From Paraburkholderia adhaesiva (GTDB lineage Bacteria > Pseudomonadota > Gammaproteobacteria > Burkholderiales > Burkholderiaceae): DNA of 64,000 nucleotides. The notes under the pieces were generated by a model. The model was not told the origin of the DNA, did not search any database, and saw only the letters and a program-made list of their open reading frames with translations. The stretch spans positions 2,580,501 to 2,644,500 of the forward strand of contig NZ_JAJEJQ010000001.1 of assembly GCF_021390575.1 (NCBI RefSeq). The letters are read 5' to 3'. This document shows positions 46,347-56,426 of this stretch, one piece after another. Within the stretch, counting starts at the first letter, position 1, and each line of letters starts with the position of its first letter. Made by a program: the position numbers and the translations under genes.

Positions 46347-46407
46347 CGGCTTTGTCGCACCCTGACGTGCCGCCTCCACTGCTCCCGACGCCTTCGAGGA
46401 CAGATCA

Positions 46408-47355
46408 ATGATCCACCAAAACCCCGCGCACGGTCCCGCCGCCCGCCTCACAAGAGCCGCCGCGCGCCTCGTTGTCGCGCTGACGGCCACAGTCGCCGCC
46501 GTGTTCGGCTTCGCCCACGCTGCGCTCGCCGCGGACGCGACGATTCCCGTCGTCGCTGCGGAGAACTTCTACGGCGACGTGGTCAAGCAAATCGGCGGCG
46601 CACGCGTGGACGTGACGAGCATCCTCAGCAACCCCGATCAGGACCCGCACCTTTTCGAAGCAAGCCCGACGACGGCGCGTGCACTTCAGCACGCGCGCAT
46701 CGTCGTCTATAGCGGTGCCGATTACGATCCGTGGATGGCCAAGCTGCTCGGCGCCACCAAGGGCAGCCAGGGTAGCCCGCGCGCGGTCATCGTCGCGGCG
46801 GATCTGGTCGGCAAGAGGGCCGGCGACAACCCGCACATCTGGTACGACCCGCGGACCATGCCCGCCGTCGCGCGCGCCGTGAGCGCCGCGCTCGCCGCCG
46901 CGGACCCCGCGCACAAGAGCGTGTACGATGCGAACCTGGCGACGTTTCTCGCCTCACTAAAACCGGTCGACGCGAAGGTAGCGGCCATGCGCGCGCGCTA
47001 CCATGGCGTGCCGGTGACGGCGACGGAGCCGGTGTTCGGCTACATGTCGGACGCGCTCGGATTCGACATGCGCAACCTGCGCTTCCAGCTGGCCGCGATG
47101 AACGACACCGAAGCGAGCGCTTCGGACATCGCCGCCTTCGAGCGCGACCTGCGCGAGCGGCGCGTGCGCGTGCTGATCTACAACAGCCAGGCGACCGAAG
47201 CGCTCACGCGGCGCATGCTCGCGCTCGCGAAGGATTCGAAGGTGCCGGCGGTGAGCGTCACTGAAACGCAGCCGGCGGGTGTCACGTTCCAGCAATGGAT
47301 GATGGCGCAGCTCGACGCACTCGATCACGCGCTGGCCGCGTCCGCGAACCCCTAA
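46408..47355 (+). CDS. znuA: Zinc ABC transporter substrate-binding protein
   Basis: 315 aa with a long signal peptide (to about residue 41, ALA|A). It is a cluster-9 metal-binding fold with histidines DQDPHLFEAS and DNPHIWYDP, the TEPVFGYM segment, and ETQPAGVTFQQWM. It has no His-rich loop, unlike E. coli ZnuA; the His-rich parts are instead on ZnuC. First gene of znuACB. Confidence 0.92.
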   Translation: MIHQNPAHGPAARLTRAAARLVVALTATVAAVFGFAHAALAADATIPVVAAENFYGDVVKQIGGARVDVTSILSNPDQDPHLFEASPTTARALQHARIVVYSGADYDPWMAKLLGATKGSQGSPRAVIVAADLVGKRAGDNPHIWYDPRTMPAVARAVSAALAAADPAHKSVYDANLATFLASLKPVDAKVAAMRARYHGVPVTATEPVFGYMSDALGFDMRNLRFQLAAMNDTEASASDIAAFERDLRERRVRVLIYNSQATEALTRRMLALAKDSKVPAVSVTETQPAGVTFQQWMMAQLDALDHALAASANP

Positions 47356-47378
47356 CCCGAAGTGCAAGGAAAGTCCCG

Positions 47379-48356
47379 ATGACGACGGCGGTGCCCCCGT
47401 CCAACGATCGCAACAATCACCACGATCCGCACACGCAAGCGGCGCCGCACGGCGCACACCGGCACGCGACGCCGGTGCTCACGCTCGCGGGCGTGACGCT
47501 CACGCTCGGCGAGCGCACGATCCTGCGAGACGCGAATTTCGCGGTGAACCAGGGCGAATTCATCGGCGTGCTCGGGCCGAACGGCGCGGGCAAGACCACG
47601 CTCATGCGCTCGATCCTCGGCCTCGTGCCCGCCTCGCACGGCGCGATCCGCGTGCTCGGCGCGCCGGTGGCGCGCGGTAATCCGTCGATCGGCTACATGC
47701 CGCAAACGCGCACCGCGCTGGCAAGCCGCCGCGTGCGCGGGCGCGATTTCGTCGCGATGGCCGCCGACGGGCACCGCTGGGGCCTGCCGCGCACCGATTC
47801 CGCCACGCACGCCGACGTCGCGCGCGTGCTCGACCTCGTCGGCGCGACGAAGCTCGCCGACCGCCCGCTCTCCGAGCTTTCCGGCGGCGAGCGCCAGCGC
47901 CTCCTGCTCGCGCAATGCCTGCTCGGTGACCCGAAGCTGCTGCTGCTCGACGAACCGCTCATCAGCCTTGATCCGAACCATCAGCGTGGCGTCGTCGAAC
48001 TCGTGCGGCGCGTGCAGCGCGAACTCGGCATCGCGGTGCTGTTTTCGGCGCACGAACTCAATCCGCTGCTGAACGCGCTCGACCGCGTGCTGTACCTCGG
48101 CAATGGCGTCGCCGCGCTCGGCAGTGTCGACGAGGTCATCACCGGACCCGTGCTCTCGCGCCTCTACGGCTCGCCGATCGAAGTCATGCGCATGAACGGG
48201 CGCATCTTCGTGATGTCCGGCGACGTCGAAGTCGAGAAACACGATCACGGCTACGAGCACGACCACACGCACGAACACGATCATGGACACGCCGCGCATG
48301 CACATCAGCACGGCGGCGATACACACGGCAAACACGACCACACGCACGATGCTTGA
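47379..48356 (+). CDS. znuC: Zinc ABC transporter ATPase with His-rich tails
   Basis: 325 aa. Core ABC domain: Walker A GPNGAGKTT, signature LSGGERQR, Walker B LLLLDEPLISLD, H-loop SAHE. Odd features are the two histidine-rich extensions: residues 10-30 (NNHHDPHTQAAPHGAHRHA) and the last about 40 residues (HDHGYEHDHTHEHDHGHAAH). They probably bind zinc in the cytoplasm and could store it or tune transport. Its stop overlaps the znuB start by 8 nt. Confidence 0.93.
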   Translation: MTTAVPPSNDRNNHHDPHTQAAPHGAHRHATPVLTLAGVTLTLGERTILRDANFAVNQGEFIGVLGPNGAGKTTLMRSILGLVPASHGAIRVLGAPVARGNPSIGYMPQTRTALASRRVRGRDFVAMAADGHRWGLPRTDSATHADVARVLDLVGATKLADRPLSELSGGERQRLLLAQCLLGDPKLLLLDEPLISLDPNHQRGVVELVRRVQRELGIAVLFSAHELNPLLNALDRVLYLGNGVAALGSVDEVITGPVLSRLYGSPIEVMRMNGRIFVMSGDVEVEKHDHGYEHDHTHEHDHGHAAHAHQHGGDTHGKHDHTHDA

Positions 48357-49131
48357 ATACGATTTCATGGTGAACGCCTTCGCGGCGTCGGGCATCGTCG
48401 CGGTGCTCGCGGGCGTGGTCGGCTATTTTCTTGTGCTGCGCGGACAGACCTTCGCGGGTCACGCGCTTTCGCACGTCGGCTTCACGGGCGCGACCGGCGC
48501 CGTGCTGCTCGGTATCTCGCCGATCTGGGGCATGGTCGGCTTCACGCTCGCCGCGGGCGTTTCGATGGGTGCGCTCGGCGAAAAGCTCGCGGGCCGCGAT
48601 GTCGCCATCGGCGTGATCCTCTCGCTCGCGCTCGGCTTCGGCCTCCTGTTCCTGCACTTCTTCACGTCGTACGCGACGCAGGTCACCGCCCTGCTCTTCG
48701 GCAACGTGCTCGGCGTCGGCCGCGACACGCTCGGTGTGCTGGCCGCGCTCGCCATCGCGAGCCTCGCCGCGCTCGCCGCGATCATGCGGCCGCTGTTGTT
48801 CGCTTCGCTGCAACCCGAACTCGCGGAAGCCAAGGGTGTATCGCTGCGCCTCGTCTCCGTGCTGTTCCTGGCCATCGCAGCGCTCGCTGTGGCCGCGTGT
48901 ACGCAGATCGTCGGCGTGCTGCTCGTGTTCACGCTGATGGTCGGACCCGCCGCTGCGGCGCAGAACCTGACGACGCGTCTGTCGACCGGCCTCGTGCTCG
49001 CCGCCGCGCTCGCGCTCGTGCAGGCGTGGCTCGGCGTGACGCTCGCGTATTACACCGACTGGCCGACGAGCTTCTGGATCACCGCGCTCGCCGCGCTTGT
49101 GTACGGCGCGAGTTTGATCGGGCGACGCTAA
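48349..49131 (+). CDS. znuB: Zinc ABC transporter permease
   Basis: 260 aa, about eight membrane helices of the ABC-3 family, with FAGHALSHVGFTGATGAVLLG, QPELAEAKGV, and TQIVGVLLVFTLMVGPAAAA. The ATG at 48349 is inside the last codons of znuC (coupled). An ATG further upstream would lie in the His codons of znuC and is not supported. A terminator follows. Confidence 0.92.
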   Translation: MLEYDFMVNAFAASGIVAVLAGVVGYFLVLRGQTFAGHALSHVGFTGATGAVLLGISPIWGMVGFTLAAGVSMGALGEKLAGRDVAIGVILSLALGFGLLFLHFFTSYATQVTALLFGNVLGVGRDTLGVLAALAIASLAALAAIMRPLLFASLQPELAEAKGVSLRLVSVLFLAIAALAVAACTQIVGVLLVFTLMVGPAAAAQNLTTRLSTGLVLAAALALVQAWLGVTLAYYTDWPTSFWITALAALVYGASLIGRR

Positions 49132-49170
49132 AGCGCCCGAAGCGCCTGACGCGCTATTTGCAGGCAAGAA

Positions 49171-49206
49171 AAAACGGCGTTGCACCGCAAGGGCAACGCC
49201 GTTCTG
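49171..49206 (+). terminator. Terminator after znuACB
   Basis: AACGGCGTTGC and GCAACGCCGTT around a 9-nt loop. The left AAAA also serves the minus-strand fghA transcript. Confidence 0.88.
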
Positions 49207-49231
49207 CTTTCTGCTTCGGACGTGCGCCGAT

Positions 49232-50077
49232 TTACTTCAGCAACACCCGCGCATGATGCGCGATGTGATCCTCGACGAACGTCTGGATGAAGAAGTACCC
49301 GTGATCGTAGCCCTCGTGGCGGCGCAGCGTAAGCGGCTGCCCCGCCGCGCGGCATGCGGCTTCGAACACATCGGGATTGAGCTGGTTCGCGAGGAACTGA
49401 TCAGCCATGCCCTGATCGACGAGGATGCCCTCATCGAACTTGCGCGTCGCGCGCGCGACGAGTTCGCTCGCGTCGTACTGTTTCCACGCTTCGCGATCGT
49501 CGCCGAGATAACCGCTGAACGCCTTCTCCCCCCAGGGGCAACGCGAAGGCGCAGCGATCGGCGCGAACGCCGACACCGACCGATAAATCTCCGGATTGCG
49601 CAACGCGAGCATCAACGCGCCGTGCCCGCCCATCGAATGCCCGAAGATGCCGAGCCGCTCGCCATCGACGCTCAGATTCGACGTCACGGCCTCGCGCAGT
49701 TCGTCGCGCACGTATGAGTACATGCGCCAGTGCGTGGCCCAGGGCTCGCGCGTCGCGTCGACGTAGAAGCCCGCGCCCACGCCGAAGTCCCACGCATCGG
49801 CTTCGCCCGGCACGTTCGCGCCGCGCGGGCTCGTGTCCGGCGAAATCAGCGCGATGCCGTGCTGCGCCGCGAAGCGCTGCGCACCCGCCTTGATCGGGAA
49901 TGTTTCTTCCGTGCAGGTCAGGCCCGCAAGATAGAAAAGCCCCGGCACCTTGCGCGCGTGCGCCTGCGGCGGCAGAAACACGGAAAAGCGCATCGGCAGC
50001 CCGATCGTCGCCGAGTCGTGCTTGTAGATGCGCTGCACGCCGTCGTAACAGGCGTGTTCCTCGATCAAAGTCAGCAT
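49232..50077 (-). CDS. fghA: S-formylglutathione hydrolase
   Basis: 281 aa alpha/beta hydrolase of the esterase D type: oxyanion LAGLTCTEETF, nucleophile elbow GHSMGGHGAL, Asp in VDQGMADQFL, His in GYDHGYFFIQTF. It hydrolyses S-formylglutathione to formate and glutathione, the second step of formaldehyde detoxification, after the adjacent frmA (13 bp upstream). Confidence 0.95.
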   Translation of the reverse strand: MLTLIEEHACYDGVQRIYKHDSATIGLPMRFSVFLPPQAHARKVPGLFYLAGLTCTEETFPIKAGAQRFAAQHGIALISPDTSPRGANVPGEADAWDFGVGAGFYVDATREPWATHWRMYSYVRDELREAVTSNLSVDGERLGIFGHSMGGHGALMLALRNPEIYRSVSAFAPIAAPSRCPWGEKAFSGYLGDDREAWKQYDASELVARATRKFDEGILVDQGMADQFLANQLNPDVFEAACRAAGQPLTLRRHEGYDHGYFFIQTFVEDHIAHHARVLLK

Positions 50078-50090
50078 CGCGCGCCTCCGC

Positions 50091-51197
<1,107 letters not shown>

Positions 51198-51249
51198 CTT
51201 CCATGCTCCTGTGAAACGGTAAATCAATGTGTGCGATGCGCTGCACGGT

Positions 51250-52686
51250 TTACCGCGTTGCGGGAAACCAGCTCCGCACGCGGCCATAAAGATCGATGAA
51301 GCGCGCGTAGCGCGCTTGTAGCGCTGCGTCCTCGCGCGGCGACGCCACGCGCGTCGCCGTGGGCGCGAGCGCGGCAAGATCGGCCTCGCACCAGTGCCCG
51401 CATGCGATGCCGCCGAGCAACGCCGCGCCGCGTGCTGCTGCGTTCGGACAATCGATGGCGTCGAGTTCGACGTCGAGCGCGTCGGCGAGCAATTGCCGCC
51501 AGCGCGCATCGACCGAACCGCCGCCTGCGAGCTTGAGCGCCGTGATCGGCGTGCCACTGTCGCGGATTGCGTCGAGTCCCGCACGCAAGGCGAACGCTAC
51601 GCCTTCGAACGCCGCGCGCATGAGCGTACCGCGCGTGTCACTCAAATCCGCGCCGAGCCAGCCGCCGCGCGCCGACGGATCGAGCCACGGCGAACGCTCG
51701 CCGCTCAGATACGGCAGGAACGCGAGGGTAGCCGAGGGCGTCGCGTCGAACGCTTCTTCGTACGCGCGAGCCCAATCGTATGACAACCAGCCGCGCGCTG
51801 CTTCGAAGGCAACACCGACGTTCTGCATGGCGGCCATCGTGTACCAGCCGCCGCTCGCCGATCGATAGCGATGCAGGCCCCGCTGCACGGGCGGTTCGGC
51901 GCGCGCAGTCACCAGAATCTGGCCGCCGGTGCCCGTGGTGAGCAGCGCGTCGCCTTCGGGCGCGAGACCGCTGCCGAGCGCGGCGCACGGCGTGTCGCCC
52001 GCGCCCGTCGCAAGCGGAATGCCGGCGGTGAGGCCGAGCGAGCGCGCGGCGTCGGCGCGAAGTTTGCCGCTCGTTTCCGACGATGTCGAGAGCGGCGCGA
52101 ACCAATGCGATGGCAAGCCGAGGCGCTCGATCAGTGCGTGGTCCCATGCGCCATCGGGCGTGGCGAGCGCAGTCGCGCATGAATCTGACGGATCGGCCGC
52201 GACCGTACCGCCGAGCGCGACGCGCAGCCAGTCCTTCGGCTGCAAGGCCCAGCGCGCGGCGCGCGCCGTATCGGCTTCGTGCAGCATCGCCCAGCGCAAA
52301 AGCGGTCCCGCCATGCCCGGCGCGACCGGATTGGGCTGCGGCTGTGGCCAGGCGTCGAGCAGCGCGTGCGCGCGCGTGTCGGGCCACAGCATCGCGGGGC
52401 GTAGCGCGCGGCCCGCTTCGTCGGTGAGCACGACGCCGTGCATCTGCCCCGAGAAGCCGATCGCACGCACGGCCGCGCGCTCACCAGCATCGAGCCGCGC
52501 GCATGCCGCGCATAACGCGTCCCACCAGCGCGTGACGGGGATTTCGGCCCAGCCGGGTTTCGGGGTATCGAACGCGTAGGCGGCGCTAGCTGTCGCGCGT
52601 TCGGCCCCTGCTTCGTCGATGATTGCAACCTTGAGCGAGCCGGTGCCGAGATCGATGCCCAGAAAACGCGCGTGCGATTGGCTCAT
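51250..52686 (-). CDS. xylB: Second xylulokinase
   Basis: 478 aa FGGY kinase: [68 protein letters not shown]. Compared with the kinase at 35148 it shares the fold but not the close sequence. It is followed by frmA, 52 bp downstream, and may be read into it. Its pathway is unclear: no sugar importer or isomerase is beside it. The ATG at 52686 is at the conserved [15 protein letters not shown]. Confidence 0.9.
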   Translation of the reverse strand: MSQSHARFLGIDLGTGSLKVAIIDEAGAERATASAAYAFDTPKPGWAEIPVTRWWDALCAACARLDAGERAAVRAIGFSGQMHGVVLTDEAGRALRPAMLWPDTRAHALLDAWPQPQPNPVAPGMAGPLLRWAMLHEADTARAARWALQPKDWLRVALGGTVAADPSDSCATALATPDGAWDHALIERLGLPSHWFAPLSTSSETSGKLRADAARSLGLTAGIPLATGAGDTPCAALGSGLAPEGDALLTTGTGGQILVTARAEPPVQRGLHRYRSASGGWYTMAAMQNVGVAFEAARGWLSYDWARAYEEAFDATPSATLAFLPYLSGERSPWLDPSARGGWLGADLSDTRGTLMRAAFEGVAFALRAGLDAIRDSGTPITALKLAGGGSVDARWRQLLADALDVELDAIDCPNAAARGAALLGGIACGHWCEADLAALAPTATRVASPREDAALQARYARFIDLYGRVRSWFPATR

Positions 52687-53168
52687 GGGAAACGGGATGC
52701 GCCGAAGTGAGAAAGGGTCATGATAACGGCGGGAGGCACCGTCCATGCGACACGCCGAAGCGAGGCGAAAACTTGATGCCTGACGGCACGTCCGGCGTGG
52801 CGTGACGCGATGCAAAACACCCCACATGCGGCTCGCGAAATTGGGATCGTAACGACGAACGCATGTGTCTCGCGGGCCGCGATTCCCGCACCGCCCGCTT
52901 GCATCGACATTGCGAACGTCGGCGGCGTCGCGGCTCAAACGATCGTCGTGCAGCAAAAGGACTTTGCAGAGGCGGATCACTGCGCACACGTCGCGGCATC
53001 ACACGCCGATCATCAGCGCATGCCGCATGACGGCCCGAAGCGAACCTTCATACATTCTGCGCACAGACGTCCTACATTAAAGTCACGACCGCCGCAGAAT
53101 GAGCAAGCCACCAGGCGGCGTTATACTTTCGCGCTTTTATTACCGTTATCAGCCACAAAGGATTACCC
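52687..53168. other. Gene-free stretch between xylulokinase and yjdM
   Basis: 482 bp without a convincing gene. A TATACT at about 53123 is a possible -10 for yjdM but no good -35 stands at 17 bp. The ends contain the two divergent promoters. Confidence 0.5.
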
Positions 53169-53513
53169 ATGAGCGCGCTGCCCCCTTGCCCGAAATGCAA
53201 CTCCGAGTTTACGTACGAAGACGGTGGCGTTTTCATCTGCCCGGAGTGTGCGCATGAATGGTCGGCCGATGCGGCCGCCGTGTCGACGGAAACGGCTGCC
53301 AAGGTTTATCGCGATTCGGCTGGCAACGTCCTGCAGGACGGGGATACCGTCACTGTCATCAAAGACCTGAAACTGAAGGGTTCGGGCGGCGTGATCAAGA
53401 TGGGAACCAAGGTCAAGAATATCCGGCTGGTGGACAGTGACCACGATATCGATTGCAAGATCGATGGGTTTGGCGCGATGAGCCTGAAATCGGAATTCGT
53501 CAAGAAGGTGTGA
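53169..53513 (+). CDS. yjdM: YjdM/PhnA-type zinc-ribbon protein
   Basis: 114 aa. The N-terminal zinc ribbon has two Cys pairs ([10 protein letters not shown] and CPECAHEW); the C-terminal domain carries the conserved [21 protein letters not shown] and [12 protein letters not shown]. Close to E. coli YjdM (formerly PhnA). Despite the old name it is not a phosphonate enzyme; its role is uncertain. Ribosome site AAAGGA. Confidence 0.95.
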   Translation: MSALPPCPKCNSEFTYEDGGVFICPECAHEWSADAAAVSTETAAKVYRDSAGNVLQDGDTVTVIKDLKLKGSGGVIKMGTKVKNIRLVDSDHDIDCKIDGFGAMSLKSEFVKKV

Positions 53514-53540
53514 TCGGGCGGACGACGCGTAACGTCGGTC

Positions 53541-53575
53541 AGCGCAGCCTGCCGAAAGCAGGCTGCGCTTCGGAT
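53541..53575. terminator. Terminator between yjdM and the membrane-protein gene
   Basis: AGCGCAGCCTGC and GCAGGCTGCGCT around CGAAA: a 12-bp stem between convergent genes. The T-run is weak. Confidence 0.75.
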
Positions 53576-53597
53576 ACGCTATTGCGCAACCGAAGAA

Positions 53598-54101
53598 TCA
53601 ATAGCTCGGAACCACCTTGGGCTGTGGACGCAGCATCAGATAGAACGCAGCGACGTGCGTAATCATCAGCACAGGCACGAAGATGATCGGAATCGCGTAC
53701 GTGGCACCCAGTTCACCCGCTTGCGCGGGAAGGCCCGCCTGCGTAGCGTGGAAGTAAGCGAGAATGAGGTCGGTCGTGCCCACCACGTTGAAGGCTACGA
53801 CGAACAACCAGAAGAGTGGGCGGATGCGCGCCGTGAGCAGCGCAAACATCGCCAGCACACCTGTAGCGAGGTCACCATACGCGGTGGGCACCGCGAAGCT
53901 GGCAGGCAGATGACTACCGACAACGCCCGGCAGGATGAACACGAGGCCAAAGAAGCGGAAGCTGTGCAAGGTCGCGATCACGCGTTGCGCTTCGAACTGG
54001 TCCATCGACTTGAGCCTGGGCCAGATGTATGTGCTAAAGCAGAGCAGCCAGGCGACATACCCCAAGGCGAGATGCAGCTGGAAAATGCGTTCCGGTGACA
54101 T
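53598..54101 (-). CDS. Four-helix membrane protein, unknown function
   Basis: 167 aa with four hydrophobic segments: LHLALGYVAWLLCFSTYIW, FFGLVFILPGVVGS, YGDLATGVLAMFALL plus PLFWLFVVAFNVVGTTDL, and IPIIFVPVLMITHVAAFYLML. The ATG at 54101 has AGGAGG. It lies 50 bp after a second membrane protein on the same strand; a divergent LysR gene probably controls both. It looks like a small DoxX/hydrophobic-family protein but I cannot name it. Confidence 0.75.
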   Translation of the reverse strand: MSPERIFQLHLALGYVAWLLCFSTYIWPRLKSMDQFEAQRVIATLHSFRFFGLVFILPGVVGSHLPASFAVPTAYGDLATGVLAMFALLTARIRPLFWLFVVAFNVVGTTDLILAYFHATQAGLPAQAGELGATYAIPIIFVPVLMITHVAAFYLMLRPQPKVVPSY

Positions 54102-54151
54102 GGTGCCTCCTGGCAAGTAGTGTCCGGTGCAGCGACGAAAAGGAATGGCGA

Positions 54152-54988
54152 TCAGCGAGCGCGTCGCCGCATCAACTGACGCAGCGACAACGCATGCAGC
54201 AGGATCGAACTTGGCACCACGAAAGCCGGAGTCAGCGCATACGGATAGGTGCCGGGGTTGATGCTCGGCATATCCGGCACGATCAACTGGAATCGGCCCG
54301 GCGCAGTCATCATTCCCAACGCAATCGCGATGGCGAAATCGACGAGGCCGAGGATGTTCCAGGCGATCGCCGCTCTGCGTCCTTGTGCGGTGCCGCTCGC
54401 CACGGCGATTGCCGCTGGTACGGCGAGCAGGCCCGTCAGCACATCGCCGAATCCGGCGGGCAACCCCACGACGCCCGCCAGTTCCCCATGCAGCCAGGCA
54501 GCGATAGCCCAACTGCCGAACACCCGGTAAAGCTGCAGCGCGATGAGCCACGCCGCAGGCATCGCATCGAGCACCTGTCCCACTCGCTTCGACCGCAGCA
54601 ATATCGGCGCGCCGATGATCACCGGAAGGAAGATCGCCAACGGCAGAAACGGCGGCGCTAAAGGTGAAGCGTCGGTGCGAAAGATGCCACTGATCGCCGC
54701 GTTCCAGATGACCGCGAACCAGAGCGTGTCCGTGATGATGACCGCAAGCCAGGTCGCCAGACGTTGGCGCGGTGTCAGGTCCGTGCGTTCGAGGCCGAGC
54801 CACAAGCCGACCGCGATGAACGCACGAGCCGCAAGCTGGTGAGCCGTGGTCGAAAAACCGCTGGACGGAATAATCGGCTGCCAGTAGATCAATCCGATCC
54901 ACAGGGCCGTCAACGGAGCGAGCCAGAACAGGCTGCGCCAGGCAGGTCGCGGCGCGACGAAAGCAGCGGGAACGTGAGCAGCGGTCAT
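54152..54988 (-). CDS. Multi-helix membrane protein, unknown function
   Basis: 278 aa with about seven hydrophobic segments (SLFWLAPLTALWIGLIYW, LAARAFIAVGLWLGL, WLAVIITDTLWFAVIW, PLAIFLPVIIGAPILL, GFGDVLTGLLAVPAAIAVAS, AWNILGLVDFAIAIALGMM, TPAFVVPSSILLHALSL). The ATG at 54988 (MTAAHVPAAF) has GGAGAA. It forms a unit with the 53598 gene. No family named with confidence. Confidence 0.75.
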   Translation of the reverse strand: MTAAHVPAAFVAPRPAWRSLFWLAPLTALWIGLIYWQPIIPSSGFSTTAHQLAARAFIAVGLWLGLERTDLTPRQRLATWLAVIITDTLWFAVIWNAAISGIFRTDASPLAPPFLPLAIFLPVIIGAPILLRSKRVGQVLDAMPAAWLIALQLYRVFGSWAIAAWLHGELAGVVGLPAGFGDVLTGLLAVPAAIAVASGTAQGRRAAIAWNILGLVDFAIAIALGMMTAPGRFQLIVPDMPSINPGTYPYALTPAFVVPSSILLHALSLRQLMRRRAR

Positions 54989-55161
54989 CGGCGGTTCTCC
55001 AGATGAATGCGTGGCTTCGTCATCGGTCAGGCGAGTCGCGCGATAGCGTTCACGCACGCCATTCCGTGCGTCAGTCATCGCGAAACGCCCCACTCCCGAG
55101 ATGCACGTAAGGTGTACCATCGTTTCGCGCGAGCGACTATTCATCACAATGTTGACGGGCT

Positions 55162-56133
55162 ATGAAGCAGAACTTCACAGTCAGGCAGGGTGCGCTCGAT
55201 GGCGTGGAGACGTTCCTGAGCGTCGCCAGGCATCGCAGTTTTCGCAAGGCGGCCGCGGACCTCGGCGTAACGCCGTCGGCCGTCAGCCAGACGGTGCGCG
55301 TGCTCGAAGAGCGCGTTGGCGCCGCGCTCTTCGTACGCACCACGCGTAGCGTTGGCCTGACCGAGGCCGGCGAACGGTTTCTGTCGCGCGCAAAGCCTGC
55401 CTTCGAGGAACTCGTCGCCGCCAGCGAAGCTGCGCGCGGACTCGGCCAGCGACCGACCGGATTGTTGCGTCTTTCCGTACCGCGCGCGGTCGTCCCGATC
55501 ATCCTCGAGCCACTGCTCGCCTCCTTCTGCGAGGCGTATCCCGAGATCGAGGTGGAGATCGCCGTCAGCAAGGAGCTGATCGATCTTGCAGCGGAAGGAT
55601 TCGACGCCGGCATCCGGTTAGGCCAGTTCGTCGATGCCGATATGGTCGCCGTGCCTTTGACGCCACCGTTTCGTCTCGTCGTTGTCGGCAGCCCTGCCTA
55701 TTTCGCAGCGCGCAGCCGGCCGAAACACACGGACGATCTGCGCCAGCACGCATGCTTGCGATGGCGGCAATCCAGCGGCGCGCTCGCGTTGTGGTCCTTC
55801 AACGACCACGGCCACGCGATCGAGATTGCCGTATCAGGCCCGCTCATCGCGAGCGACTTTCCCACCATGCTTGGCGCGGCGAAACAAGGCATAGGTCTTG
55901 CGCAACTGCCTGAGGTGATGGCCGCTGAAGGGTTGAAAACAGGAAAGCTCGTCCATGTGCTGGAGCCGTATGCGCCGATGGTGCCGGGGGTGTTTCTCTA
56001 CTATCCTGGCCGCAGGCAGATGACGCCGAAGCTGCGCGCGTTTATCGATCATGTGAAGAACCATACGGCAGGTCGTGGCAAGACACGCGCACAGGATGAC
56101 GCGATGCGCGCAGGAGCGCGCAAAAGGCGATGA
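55162..56133 (+). CDS. LysR-family regulator divergent from the membrane-protein pair
   Basis: 323 aa. The winged helix (DGVETFLSVARHRSFRKAAA, then SAVSQTVRVLEERVGAALFV) is in residues 12-72; the effector domain is of the AaeR/DsdC-like type (LLRLSVPRAVVPIILEPLL). The tail is very basic (GKTRAQDDAMRAGARKRR). It is divergent from the two membrane proteins, 173 bp away, and probably controls them. It is not far from lctP but reads into a 293-bp gap. Confidence 0.92.
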   Translation: MKQNFTVRQGALDGVETFLSVARHRSFRKAAADLGVTPSAVSQTVRVLEERVGAALFVRTTRSVGLTEAGERFLSRAKPAFEELVAASEAARGLGQRPTGLLRLSVPRAVVPIILEPLLASFCEAYPEIEVEIAVSKELIDLAAEGFDAGIRLGQFVDADMVAVPLTPPFRLVVVGSPAYFAARSRPKHTDDLRQHACLRWRQSSGALALWSFNDHGHAIEIAVSGPLIASDFPTMLGAAKQGIGLAQLPEVMAAEGLKTGKLVHVLEPYAPMVPGVFLYYPGRRQMTPKLRAFIDHVKNHTAGRGKTRAQDDAMRAGARKRR

Positions 56134-56330
56134 CTACCTGCGCCGCTTTCGTTATCCGCGTCGCGCACGCGTGCTTCGAAATGTGTCTGCGTCAATTCGA
56201 AACGTTACCGTCGTACGCCACGAATTCCACGTTAAATAACATCGAACCACTTCTGTGTAATACATCGAAACAGTCCGCATTAAATCGACCCAATCCCGAA
56301 TCGCGCCCTTCAATTTCGAGGATTATTAAC

Positions 56331-56371
56331 TTGCGGCTTAAAAAAAAGAGACTATTATCAGTTCGACTGAT
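56331..56371 (+). promoter_or_regulatory. Promoter with overlapping palindrome before lctP
   Basis: TTGCGG at 56331-56336, a 16-bp spacer and TATTAT at 56353-56358. The perfect inverted repeat ATCAGT-tcg-ACTGAT at 56357-56371 overlaps the -10, so it may be a repressor site. The rest of 56134-56426 shows no gene. Confidence 0.6.
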
Positions 56372-56426
56372 TTGCAAAACAGACCTCTCAGCATAAGACG
56401 CGATATCAACGGAACGAGGGAGCGTC

